64,000 nucleotides of DNA from an uncultured Oscillospiraceae bacterium (lineage in GTDB: Bacteria; Bacillota; Clostridia; Oscillospirales; Oscillospiraceae): positions 62,001 through 126,000 of the forward strand of contig CAKTQP010000001.1 of assembly GCA_934597165.1 (NCBI GenBank). The letters are read 5' to 3'. The position numbers and the translations under genes were made by a program. Positions 35,178-43,099 of this stretch are shown here, piece by piece (position 1 is the stretch's first letter; every line of letters starts with the position of its first letter). Below the pieces are notes generated by a model that saw only the letters and a program-made list of their open reading frames with translations, had not been told where the DNA came from and made no database searches.

Positions 35178-35257
35178 GTGTCCTCCCTCCTTTATGGGGT
35201 TATTTTATCACCTATTTCCATTCCTGTAAACTATGATATTCGATAGGATATATATAT

Positions 35258-35286
35258 TTGCTATTGCAACATTTTTCCCTTATAAT
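35258..35286 (+). promoter_or_regulatory. Promoter of the MATE gene
   Basis: TTGCTA (35258-35263), a 17-base spacer and TATAAT (35281-35286) are followed by CAGACGAACGGTTCG at 35292-35306. The GTG start codon of the MATE gene is 48 bases after the -10. Confidence 0.65.
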
Positions 35287-35333
35287 AATCCCAGACGAAC
35301 GGTTCGGTACGCGAGCACAAGGAGGGTGATGGC

Positions 35334-36734
35334 GTGGAACGCACACACACCGAAAAACGCATCGACCTGCTACATAGCTCCCTCTGGGACAAAATTCCCC
35401 GATACGCATTGCCGATTGCGGCCACAGCTATTTTAGAGCAGCTATTCAATGCATCTGATCTAGCCGTGGTGGGGAATTTTGCCCACGCCGACCGCACCAT
35501 CGCCGTAGCTGCCATTGGCGCCAACAGCTCCATCATCGCCCTGATCTTAAACCTGTTCATCGGCATCGCTCTGGGCGCAAATGTAGTCATCGCCAACGCC
35601 ATCGGCCGGCAGGCCAAAGAGACCGTCCACAAGGCAGTCCACACGTCCATCGTTTTTTCCTTTCTCTGCGGTCTGCTTGTGGCGCTCCTGGGAGAGCTGG
35701 TTGCGGAACCCTTACTGGAATTGCTCCGCGTCCCTGCCGACGTGCTCCCCTCTGCCCTACTCTATCTCAGGATCTACCTGCTGGGTCTGCCGGTCATCTT
35801 TCTCTACAATTTTGAAGCAGCCATCTTCCGCAGCATCGGTGCCACCAGAACCCCTCTGAAAGCCCTTGCCACGGCAGGCATCTTGAACGTCCTGCTCAAC
35901 CTGTTCTTTGTCCTGGCGCTCAATATGACCGTCAACGGCGTTGCCATCGCCACGGTTCTGTCCAACGGCGTCAGTTCCCTTATCCTGTTCCGAAAACTCC
36001 GCCACATCGACCATTGGGTCCAACTGGACGTCTCCGCCCTGAAAGTGGACCGTCCCGTTCTGGCCAACATCCTCAAGATCGGCCTGCCCACTGGCATCCA
36101 GAGCGCGGTTTTCGCCCTATCTAATATCGTCATTCAGTCTGCCATCAACAGCCTAGGCGCTGTCGCTATGGCGGCATCCAGCGCGGCGTTCCACCTGGAA
36201 ATGATCGCCTACGCCGTGATGAACTCCTTCAGCCAAGCCTGTGCCACCTTTGTCAGTCAGAACTACGGCGCCGGTCAGCTCCTGCGCTGTCGGAAGACCT
36301 TTGTGCTATGCCTGTTAGAGGGGGCGATTGCCTCCGCTGCCGCCATTGTTGTGGTTCTGTTCACAGGCAGATTTCTCTTGTCCCTGTTCAACAATGACCC
36401 TGCGGTCATCGACATAGGCTACATCCGGCTGTTGACAGTGTTCTTCGCCTATATTTTTAGTATGCTGTACGAGGTGATGTCTGGTTACCTGCGAGGCTTT
36501 GGCATCTCAATGGTTCCCTCCCTCCTCACCATTGTGGGTGTCTGTATCGTCAGGATCGCCTGGATCCAGTTTGTCTTCCCTATCTACCAAACCTTCCAGA
36601 CCATCATGACCGCCTATCCCGTGAGCCTCTCCACCACAGCCGTGCTCATCTCCTTGGCACTGCTGCACTACAGGCCAGTCAAAACCATGCTACAGACTAC
36701 ATACACGCAGAACGTCTGCCAAGACGTCAACTGA
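35334..36734 (+). CDS. MATE-family multidrug/toxin efflux transporter
   Basis: This 466-residue protein has about twelve membrane helices in two homologous halves, as in MATE antiporters that export organic cations or drugs with Na or H. The N-terminus IPRYALPIAATAILEQLFNA and the internal FNASDLAVVGNFA match the family. It starts with GTG at 35334, preceded by AAGGAGG at eight bases. The upstream LysR gene probably regulates it. The substrate cannot be read from sequence. Confidence 0.9.
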   Translation: MERTHTEKRIDLLHSSLWDKIPRYALPIAATAILEQLFNASDLAVVGNFAHADRTIAVAAIGANSSIIALILNLFIGIALGANVVIANAIGRQAKETVHKAVHTSIVFSFLCGLLVALLGELVAEPLLELLRVPADVLPSALLYLRIYLLGLPVIFLYNFEAAIFRSIGATRTPLKALATAGILNVLLNLFFVLALNMTVNGVAIATVLSNGVSSLILFRKLRHIDHWVQLDVSALKVDRPVLANILKIGLPTGIQSAVFALSNIVIQSAINSLGAVAMAASSAAFHLEMIAYAVMNSFSQACATFVSQNYGAGQLLRCRKTFVLCLLEGAIASAAAIVVVLFTGRFLLSLFNNDPAVIDIGYIRLLTVFFAYIFSMLYEVMSGYLRGFGISMVPSLLTIVGVCIVRIAWIQFVFPIYQTFQTIMTAYPVSLSTTAVLISLALLHYRPVKTMLQTTYTQNVCQDVN

Positions 36735-36747
36735 ACCTCCTCTGAAT

Positions 36748-36778
36748 AAGCCCCCTCTGATTTCGTCAGAGGGGGCTT
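36748..36778 (+). terminator. Intrinsic terminator after the MATE gene
   Basis: AAGCCCCCTCTGA (36748-36760) pairs perfectly with TCAGAGGGGGCTT (36766-36778) over a 5-base loop. The following T-run is short. Confidence 0.85.
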
Positions 36779-36791
36779 ATCGCCGGTCACC

Positions 36792-36833
36792 TTGAAAATC
36801 CATCGTTGTTCCGATACAATATAAAAGAACAAC
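36792..36833 (+). promoter_or_regulatory. Promoter with flanking inverted repeat, upstream of a LysR gene
   Basis: TTGAAA (36792-36797), a 17-base spacer and TACAAT (36815-36820) form a good promoter. GTTGTTC (36805-36811) and GAACAAC (36827-36833) are an exact inverted repeat around the -10, a likely binding site for an autoregulating LysR protein. Confidence 0.55.
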
Positions 36834-36857
36834 AACGGTGAAAGGGCGTGATCCTCC

Positions 36858-37748
36858 ATGTACAACCCCCAGCTGGAGACCTTCCTCCACGTAGCCGACG
36901 CAGGCAGCTTCAACAAGGCGGCAGCGGAGCGTTATATCACGCCCACGGCGGTCATCAAACAGATCAACCTGCTGGAAGCTTCTCTCGGCGTGAAGCTCTT
37001 CGACCGCAGCCACCGTGGGTTGACGCTGACCCCAGCCGGGCGCTCCCTGTATCAGGACGCCACGTATATCATCCAGTATTGCCGGGACTCTGTGACGCGG
37101 GCAAAGAACGCTATGCAGGCGGATTCCAACGTCATCCGCATCGGCTCTTCTCCCATGACGCCTGCACAGCTGTTGATGGGGCTTTGGGCGGAGATCAACG
37201 AGCGCTGTCCGGACATCAAATTTCAGATCGTCCCCTTTGAGAACACCCCGGAAAACGCCAGGGAGATTTTGGGGAACTTCGGCAATCACATCGACGTCAT
37301 CGGTGGCATCTTTGACGAGACCATGTTGGACTTGCGCAACTGCGCCGGGCTGGAGCTGTCCCGTGAGCCCTTCTGCTGCGCCGTCTCCATCCATCACCAC
37401 TTGGCCGCCAAAGACAAGCTCCAGCTGTCCGACCTCTACGGGGAACGGCTCATGCTGATGCACCGCGGGTGGAGCCACTACGTGGATCAGCTGCGGGACG
37501 ACCTGTGGCAGTTCCATCCGCAAATCCAAATTGTGGACTTCGACTTTTACAACGTGGACGTCTTCAACCGCCGTGAGAACACCAACGACGTCCTGCTGGC
37601 CATTCCCGGCTGGGCCAATGTCCATCCTCTGCTGAAGGTCATCCCGGTGGAGTGGGCCCACAGCATCCCCTACGGCATCCTCCACTCCCCCACCCCCACA
37701 CCTACCGTACAGCACTTTTTGGACGCCGCGCAGGCGCTGTACCGGTGA
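36858..37748 (+). CDS. LysR-family transcriptional regulator
   Basis: This 296-residue protein has the LysR N-terminal domain (MYNPQLETFLHVADAGSFNK, then AAERYITPTAVIKQINLLE) and an effector domain. The ATG at 36858 lies 37 bases after a good -10. Directly downstream and in the same direction are an iron alcohol dehydrogenase and two flavodoxin-type proteins, which are its likely targets. An inverted repeat before the dehydrogenase gene could be its operator. Confidence 0.88.
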   Translation: MYNPQLETFLHVADAGSFNKAAAERYITPTAVIKQINLLEASLGVKLFDRSHRGLTLTPAGRSLYQDATYIIQYCRDSVTRAKNAMQADSNVIRIGSSPMTPAQLLMGLWAEINERCPDIKFQIVPFENTPENAREILGNFGNHIDVIGGIFDETMLDLRNCAGLELSREPFCCAVSIHHHLAAKDKLQLSDLYGERLMLMHRGWSHYVDQLRDDLWQFHPQIQIVDFDFYNVDVFNRRENTNDVLLAIPGWANVHPLLKVIPVEWAHSIPYGILHSPTPTPTVQHFLDAAQALYR

Positions 37749-37786
37749 CCACGCAGTTATAATCCAAAGGTATCTACTCATGAACC

Positions 37787-37824
37787 AAGCGAGACTTCTC
37801 CCCAAGTCTCGCTTTCCTTATAAT
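37787..37824 (+). promoter_or_regulatory. Inverted repeat overlapping the alcohol dehydrogenase promoter
   Basis: AAGCGAGACTT (37787-37797) is perfectly repeated in inverse at 37804-37814, over a 6-base loop, and TATAAT follows at 37819-37824. The repeat covers the place of the -35 element. It can be read as a weak terminator of the LysR gene (TTTCCTT follows), as an operator, or both. Confidence 0.55.
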
Positions 37825-37865
37825 AGAACCAGAACGAAAAGCCTTTATTTGAGAAAGGATGGACG

Positions 37866-39026
37866 ATGATGAACAACTTTATCTTTGAAAACAAGACCAA
37901 GGTCTATTTCGGCAAGGGCGGCGTCAGCGAATATCTGGGCAGCCTGCTGGAGCACTATGGCAATACGGTGATGCTGGCCTACGGCGGCGGCTCCATCAAA
38001 CGCAACGGAGTCTATGATGAAGTCATGGGCATCCTAAAGGCAAAGGGCAAGCAGGTCATCGAATGCTCTGGTATCATGCCCAACCCCACCTACGCCAAGG
38101 TGCAGGAGGGTGCAAAGCTCGCTCGCGAACACCAGGTTGACCTGATCCTGGCCGTAGGCGGCGGCTCTGTGTCCGACTGCTGTAAGATCATCTCCGCCCA
38201 GGCACACCTGGACGAGGACATCTGGGAGATGCAGACCGTCAAGCACACCCTCCCCACCCAGTTCATCCCCCTGGGCACCATCGTCACCGTCTTCGGCACC
38301 GGCTCGGAGATGAACAACGGGGCGGTCATCACCCACGAGGAGAAAAAGATCAAAGGTGCCCTCTGGGGCGCGCAGGCGGACTTCGCCTTCCTGGATCCCA
38401 GCTACTCCCTCTCCGTCCCCTTCCCCCAGGTCATCTCCGGCGCCTTCGACACCCTGAGCCACGCCATGGAGACCTATTTCGGCAAGCCGGACGAGAACAA
38501 CCTGTCCGATGACTTGGGGGAAGCCGTCATGCGCAGCGTCATCCGCAACACCCGGACTCTGCTGGCCGACCACGACGATTACAACGCCCGCAGCGAGCTG
38601 GCTTGGGCTTCCGCTATGGCAGAGAACAGCGTGCTGAAGATTGGCAAGGTCACCGACTTCCAGGGTCACATGATCGAGCACCAGCTGGGCGCCTACACCA
38701 ACTGCAACCACGGTGCCGGCCTGGCGGTCATCCACCCGGTGCTCTATCGCCACATCTACCAGTCCGGCGCAGCCCGCTTCGCCCGCTTTGCCCAGAACGT
38801 GTGGGGCATCGCCCCCAAGGAGAGCCAGGAAGCCACCGCTCTGGCCGGTGTGGAAGCGCTGGCGGACTTCATCAAAGAGATCGGCCTGCCCACCACCTTC
38901 GCCGAGCTGGGCATTCCTGCCGACACCGACCTGCGTGCCGTGGCGGACTCCACCGTCCTCACCGCAGGGTGCTGTAAGAAGCTGACCCACGATGAGATTT
39001 ATGAGATTTTGACTGAATGTAAGTAA
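37866..39026 (+). CDS. Iron-containing alcohol dehydrogenase (butanol dehydrogenase type)
   Basis: This 386-residue group III dehydrogenase reduces aldehydes with NAD(P)H in the cytoplasm. The nucleotide site AVGGGSVSDCCKI and the metal site residues in GAFDTLSHAMETYF and in HMIEHQLGAYTNCNHGAG are present. It resembles the YqhD/BdhA branch. Two ATG codons lie side by side at 37866 and 37869 with AAAGGA before them. The gene is followed by two flavodoxin-fold genes in the same direction. The substrate range is unknown. Confidence 0.92.
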   Translation: MMNNFIFENKTKVYFGKGGVSEYLGSLLEHYGNTVMLAYGGGSIKRNGVYDEVMGILKAKGKQVIECSGIMPNPTYAKVQEGAKLAREHQVDLILAVGGGSVSDCCKIISAQAHLDEDIWEMQTVKHTLPTQFIPLGTIVTVFGTGSEMNNGAVITHEEKKIKGALWGAQADFAFLDPSYSLSVPFPQVISGAFDTLSHAMETYFGKPDENNLSDDLGEAVMRSVIRNTRTLLADHDDYNARSELAWASAMAENSVLKIGKVTDFQGHMIEHQLGAYTNCNHGAGLAVIHPVLYRHIYQSGAARFARFAQNVWGIAPKESQEATALAGVEALADFIKEIGLPTTFAELGIPADTDLRAVADSTVLTAGCCKKLTHDEIYEILTECK

Positions 39027-39053
39027 TTCACAAGCAGAACGGAGGTTGTAATC

Positions 39054-39668
39054 ATGAAAAAATGGACCGCACTCCTGCTCAGCGCCACCCTTACCCTGAG
39101 CCTCGCCGCCTGCGGCAGCAGCAACCAGCCCACTCCCACCGCCTCCCCCGCGGCATCCCAGTCGGAAGCCCAGCCCAAGACTGGCAAAACGCTGGTAGTC
39201 TACTACTCCGCCTCCGGCAACACCCAGCGTGTAGCCAAAGACATCGCCGCTGCCACCGACGGGACGCTCTTTGAGCTGGTGCCCACCGAGGTCTACACCG
39301 AGGACGACCTGGACTGGACCCAATCGGACAGCCGAGTGAACCAGGAGCACGAGGACGAATCCCTGCGAGATGTGCCGCTGACCACCACGGAAGTGGCGGA
39401 TTGGGACACCTATGACACCGTGTTCCTGGGCTACCCCATCTGGTGGCAGATCGCCGCGTGGCCGGTGAACAGCTTTGTCAAAGCCAACGACTTCACCGGC
39501 AAGACCGTCATCCCCTTCGCCACTTCTGCCTCCTCCGGCATGGGCGACAGCGGCACCCTGCTGGCAGACTTGGCCGGCACTGGCACCTGGCAGGAAGGAC
39601 AGCGCTTTTCCTCTGGCGCTTCCACCTCTGAAGTGCAGTCCTGGGTGAACGGACTGCGTCTGTCGTAA
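39054..39668 (+). CDS. Flavodoxin-domain lipoprotein
   Basis: This 204-residue protein has a lipoprotein signal with Cys20 in LSLAAC, a Pro/Ser/Ala-rich linker (residues 21-43) and a flavodoxin domain. The FMN phosphate loop is YYSASGNTQRVAK, and FLGYPIWWQIAAW is the second FMN loop. It would act as a membrane-tethered electron carrier or reductase on the outer face. It lies 27 bases after the alcohol dehydrogenase gene. Its redox partner is not evident. Confidence 0.88.
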   Translation: MKKWTALLLSATLTLSLAACGSSNQPTPTASPAASQSEAQPKTGKTLVVYYSASGNTQRVAKDIAAATDGTLFELVPTEVYTEDDLDWTQSDSRVNQEHEDESLRDVPLTTTEVADWDTYDTVFLGYPIWWQIAAWPVNSFVKANDFTGKTVIPFATSASSGMGDSGTLLADLAGTGTWQEGQRFSSGASTSEVQSWVNGLRLS

Positions 39669-39692
39669 CCATTTCACCAAAGGAGTGATTTC

Positions 39693-40313
39693 ATGAAAGC
39701 ATTACTCATCAACGGCAGCCCCCACGCCAAAGGCTGCACGTACACCGCACTGACCGAGCTGAAACGAACCCTGGAATCGGAGGGCATCGACGTGGAACTC
39801 ATTCACGTGGGGCACAAGGACATCCGCGGCTGCACCGCCTGCCGGAAGTGTGCAGAGACGGGCAAGTGCGTCTTTGACGACGTGGTCAATGAAGTCGCGC
39901 CCAAGCTGGCGGAGGCGGACGCCTTTGTCATCGGCGCACCGGTCTACTTCTCCTCCCCCGCCGGCGGTGCCATCGCCTTCATGGATCGCCTGTTCTTCAG
40001 CACCCTCGCCGTGGACAAGACCATGAAGGTGGGAGCCGCGGTAGTCACCTGCCGCCGGGGCGGGAACACGGCCACCTTTGACGTGCTGAACAAGTACTTC
40101 ACCATGACCGGCATGCCGGTGGTCTCCAGCCAGTACTGGAACATGGTGTACGGCGGCTGCGCCGAGGAAGTGGCCCAGGACGCCGAGGGCTTGCAGACCA
40201 TGCGCACCCTGGGACGGAACATGGCGTTCATGATGAAGAGCTTCCAGCTGGGGCGAGAGCAGTTCGGACTGCCGGCAAAGGAGGCGCCCATCTTCACCAA
40301 TTTCCACAGATGA
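39693..40313 (+). CDS. Iron-sulfur flavoprotein-like NAD(P)H-dependent FMN reductase
   Basis: This 206-residue flavodoxin-fold protein begins with the FMN loop MKALLINGSPHAKGCT. The motif CTACRKCAETGKC around residue 50 has the spacing CX2CX2CX5C seen in iron-sulfur flavoproteins, so a 4Fe-4S cluster is possible. Related proteins without a cluster keep part of this motif. AGGAG precedes the ATG. It is the last gene of the run and ends at a strong terminator. Confidence 0.85.
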   Translation: MKALLINGSPHAKGCTYTALTELKRTLESEGIDVELIHVGHKDIRGCTACRKCAETGKCVFDDVVNEVAPKLAEADAFVIGAPVYFSSPAGGAIAFMDRLFFSTLAVDKTMKVGAAVVTCRRGGNTATFDVLNKYFTMTGMPVVSSQYWNMVYGGCAEEVAQDAEGLQTMRTLGRNMAFMMKSFQLGREQFGLPAKEAPIFTNFHR

Positions 40314-40320
40314 TCCAACA

Positions 40321-40364
40321 AAAAACACCCATTCATGACACTTTCATCATGAATGGGTGTTTTT
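40321..40364. terminator. Bidirectional terminator between the FMN reductase and lplA genes
   Basis: AAAAACACCCATTCATGA (40321-40338) pairs perfectly with 40347-40364 over an 8-base loop. T-runs occur on both strands, so it serves both convergent transcripts. Confidence 0.93.
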
Positions 40365-40391
40365 GCTGTACTGATATGATTTCCGTCCGTT

Positions 40392-41390
40392 TTACGCAAA
40401 CAACGTGTCCAAAATCTCCGGCAAGGTGATGGTACCGAAATACCGCTCTAGCGGAAGCGCCGCGAGACGCTGCTTCAATTCGTCCTGACGATAGGGCGCA
40501 CCCCGCAAAGCGTTCACCACCTCATCCAAAGAGGTCAGGGACAGGAAGTCCCCATAAAATCGGGCATCCGCAATGGTGCCATTGGTCACTTGCAGCCCCA
40601 CTTCCAGGATACCGCCAGGCCACTTGTGCTTGTTGGTGAAGGTGAAGCGGGGAGAACGGCCATAGGTCCAGTCCCAGGTGTCATATTTGCGCTCCTTCAG
40701 CGCCTGCACCTGCGCCAATTCCTCTGCCGTCAAGCTGCCTGTCTCCAAGCCTTCGCCGCCGAAGGCCTTTTTCAGGTACTGCCAAAAGGCCGGCAGCTCC
40801 ATATCCTCCTTCAGGAAGGCGCGGATGTTGCCCACCCGCGACCGGACAGACTGCGTGCTCTTGGACTGGAACTTCACCGGGTCTGCCCGCAGCGCCCCGG
40901 CGATCATGCTGGGGTCGGAGTCGAACAGCAACGTCCCGTGGAAGAGCATCCGCTTGCCCAACAGGCGCTGTGCCGTGCCGGAGACCTTGCGGCCTTCTAC
41001 CAGGATGTCGTTCCGGCCAGATGCCTCCGCATTCAATCCCAATCCCTGGAGCGCCTCCACCACCGGACGGGTGAACTGCTGATAGCTCATGTCAGCGGCG
41101 TTCTCCACATCGGTGATAAAGGAGTAGTTCAAGTTCCCCAGATCGTGGTACACCGCGCCGCCGCCGGTGGTGCGCCGGACGACGTGAATGTGATGTTCCG
41201 CCACAAAATCAGGGTCGATCTCCGCGGCGGTGTTCTGGTTCTGTCCCACCACGATGGTGTTGTCGTTCTGCCAGAGCAGCAGGTAGGGACGATCCTGCCG
41301 TTCCCGCAACACGGTCTCCTCAAAGGCCAGGTTATAGGCCGGGTTCGTGCTGTGGGTCTCCAGATATAGGGTCGGCTTGCTTGCAGACAT
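40392..41390 (-). CDS. lplA: Lipoate-protein ligase A
   Basis: This 332-residue enzyme activates lipoate with ATP and attaches it to lysines of lipoyl domains. Family motifs are WQNDNTIVVGQNQNTAAEI, VVRRTTGGGAVYHDLGNLNY and KVSGTAQR, followed by a C-terminal accessory domain. The start at 41390 is chosen for its AGGAGG site. It is the last gene of the dehydrogenase operon, whose E2 and E3 proteins both carry lipoyl domains, so they are its likely targets. Confidence 0.95.
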   Translation of the reverse strand: MSASKPTLYLETHSTNPAYNLAFEETVLRERQDRPYLLLWQNDNTIVVGQNQNTAAEIDPDFVAEHHIHVVRRTTGGGAVYHDLGNLNYSFITDVENAADMSYQQFTRPVVEALQGLGLNAEASGRNDILVEGRKVSGTAQRLLGKRMLFHGTLLFDSDPSMIAGALRADPVKFQSKSTQSVRSRVGNIRAFLKEDMELPAFWQYLKKAFGGEGLETGSLTAEELAQVQALKERKYDTWDWTYGRSPRFTFTNKHKWPGGILEVGLQVTNGTIADARFYGDFLSLTSLDEVVNALRGAPYRQDELKQRLAALPLERYFGTITLPEILDTLFA

Positions 41391-41432
41391 TGCGGGTTCC
41401 TCCTTTTGTGAAAGCTGTTCCAGCGGTGACAC

Positions 41433-42143
41433 TCAATCCACGACGATCTCTTGAAATGCGCGGTCCATCAACCGCACCTCAGGCACCTGTACCTTGCTCA
41501 GCGCCGCCTCTGTGGCCGGGCGATAACCATACAAATCGTCCTCCGGCAAGGGCAGATGGTGGACGAGCAGACGCCTGGGGCGGATGACCTTCTCCACGAA
41601 GGCCCTTCCCTTGGGGAGTGTGACCCAAGGGAAGGGCAGCACCGCCAGATCGACGGCAGTGCCCGCCGCAAAATCCGCCAGCTCCGGCGCACCGATGGCG
41701 CAGTCGCCAGCCAGGAGGACCCGGAAGCCTTCTCGCTCCAACAGTGCGCCGTAGTGAGGCACCGCAGCATACTGCTTCCCCTCGTGGGGCAGGCGGCGGA
41801 ACCGAATGGAGAGGTCCTCCCCCAGCCGCAGGTGGAATTGCTCCCCCTGCAGCTGGATCTGAACCGGCTCCTGTCGTTCCGGCAGAGCCAAGAACGCGCC
41901 AGGCCAGCGCTGCTGTACCAGTCGGGTTTGTGATTTGGAGTAATGATCCGGGTGGCAATGGGTAAAAAACAGCAGCTCTGGATCCTGAAAGGCCGGGTGG
42001 GAGAGCAGGTGTTGGAAGCGCTCCGGCGTCACGGTGGAAAGTCCCGGCACTTGGGTGTCATGCAGCGCATCGCACCAGACCCGGTGTTCCCCCCAGTGCA
42101 GGGAAATGCCGGCGTTGACGCTGGCGGTGACGGAAAGTGCCAT
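41433..42143 (-). CDS. Metallo-beta-lactamase-fold hydrolase
   Basis: This 236-residue protein has the HxHxDH metal motif as THCHPDH (His62, His64, Asp66, His67), with further ligands probably in AGDCAIG and VHHLPLP. It belongs to the metallo-beta-lactamase superfamily, branch unclear. I start at the ATG at 42143, which has AAGGAGG before it. It lies between the hydroxyacid dehydrogenase and lipoate ligase genes. A thioesterase or lactonase role for the pathway is possible but is only inference. Confidence 0.8.
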   Translation of the reverse strand: MALSVTASVNAGISLHWGEHRVWCDALHDTQVPGLSTVTPERFQHLLSHPAFQDPELLFFTHCHPDHYSKSQTRLVQQRWPGAFLALPERQEPVQIQLQGEQFHLRLGEDLSIRFRRLPHEGKQYAAVPHYGALLEREGFRVLLAGDCAIGAPELADFAAGTAVDLAVLPFPWVTLPKGRAFVEKVIRPRRLLVHHLPLPEDDLYGYRPATEAALSKVQVPEVRLMDRAFQEIVVD

Positions 42144-42196
42144 GGATCTTCCTCCTTTCGTGGATTTCCCTCCTGAAACGAGGGGCGGGCAACGTT

Positions 42197-43075
42197 TTAT
42201 TTGACTTCTACGTCCATGGCGTCCTCGTAATACTTCACCAGGGCGCACTGGTCTTCGTTAATCATGCCGTGGGCGTCCATCCAGTCCATCTGTTCCTTGA
42301 CCATCTTGGTCATGGGGATCTCCACACCCAGATGCTCGGCCAGTTCCATGGCGTTGTTCACGTCCTTCAGATGGACAGCGATGCGGGCGCTGGCGCTGAA
42401 GTCCCGGCTGAGGATCTTGGGCACCTTCAGATCCATGACGGCGCTCTGTGCAAAGCCGCCGCGGATGGCGTCAAAGAGGGTCTTGGGATCCAGCCCCGCC
42501 TTGGTGGCAAAGGCATACGCCTCGTCCATGGCCAGCAGGTGGATGCCCACCATCATGTTGTTGGCGATCTTGGCGGTGGAGCCACAGCCGGAGGGGCCCA
42601 TATAGGTGGCGCTCTTGCCCATCATCAGCAGATAGGGCTTGACCTCTTCAAAGACCTCCTGTTCACCACCGGACATGATGACCAGGCTGCCGCCGTTGGC
42701 GCCAGTCTCGCCGCCGCTGACCGGGGAGTCCAGCAGGTGGAACCCCTTTTCCATGGCAGTGGCATGGAGCTCCTGAATGACATAGGGGGAAGTGGAGCCC
42801 ATGTCCACGATGATGGTGCCGGGACGGGCGATGTTCATGATGTCGGTGATGGTAGCCTTCACGATGGCGTTGGTGGGAAGGCACATAAAGATGATGTCAC
42901 AAGTGCGATACAGCGCTTCGGCGTCGCCGACTGCCTTGCCACCACGCTGTTCAAAGCGTTCCCTCAGGGCGGGGACGGGGTCAAAGCCGTAGACGGTGGT
43001 GCCGCTCTTGTCGATGAGGTTGGAGGTCATGCCGTAGCCCATGATACCCAAGCCCAGATAACCGATGGTCTTCAT
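42197..43075 (-). CDS. Beta-hydroxyacid dehydrogenase (GarR/3-hydroxyisobutyrate dehydrogenase family)
   Basis: This 292-residue enzyme has an N-terminal NAD(P) fold (MKTIGYLGLGIMGYGM), the substrate loop DSPVSGGETGANGG and the catalytic lysine block GCGSTAKIANNMM. The family includes tartronate semialdehyde reductase and 3-hydroxyisobutyrate dehydrogenase, and I cannot separate them here. The start at 43075 is preferred over 43084, because AAGGAA abuts the latter. It lies 25 bases after the E3 gene, suggesting that the operon handles a hydroxyacid or its semialdehyde. Confidence 0.88.
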   Translation of the reverse strand: MKTIGYLGLGIMGYGMTSNLIDKSGTTVYGFDPVPALRERFEQRGGKAVGDAEALYRTCDIIFMCLPTNAIVKATITDIMNIARPGTIIVDMGSTSPYVIQELHATAMEKGFHLLDSPVSGGETGANGGSLVIMSGGEQEVFEEVKPYLLMMGKSATYMGPSGCGSTAKIANNMMVGIHLLAMDEAYAFATKAGLDPKTLFDAIRGGFAQSAVMDLKVPKILSRDFSASARIAVHLKDVNNAMELAEHLGVEIPMTKMVKEQMDWMDAHGMINEDQCALVKYYEDAMDVEVK

Positions 43076-43099
43076 ATGAATCATTTCCTTCCTATCAGC

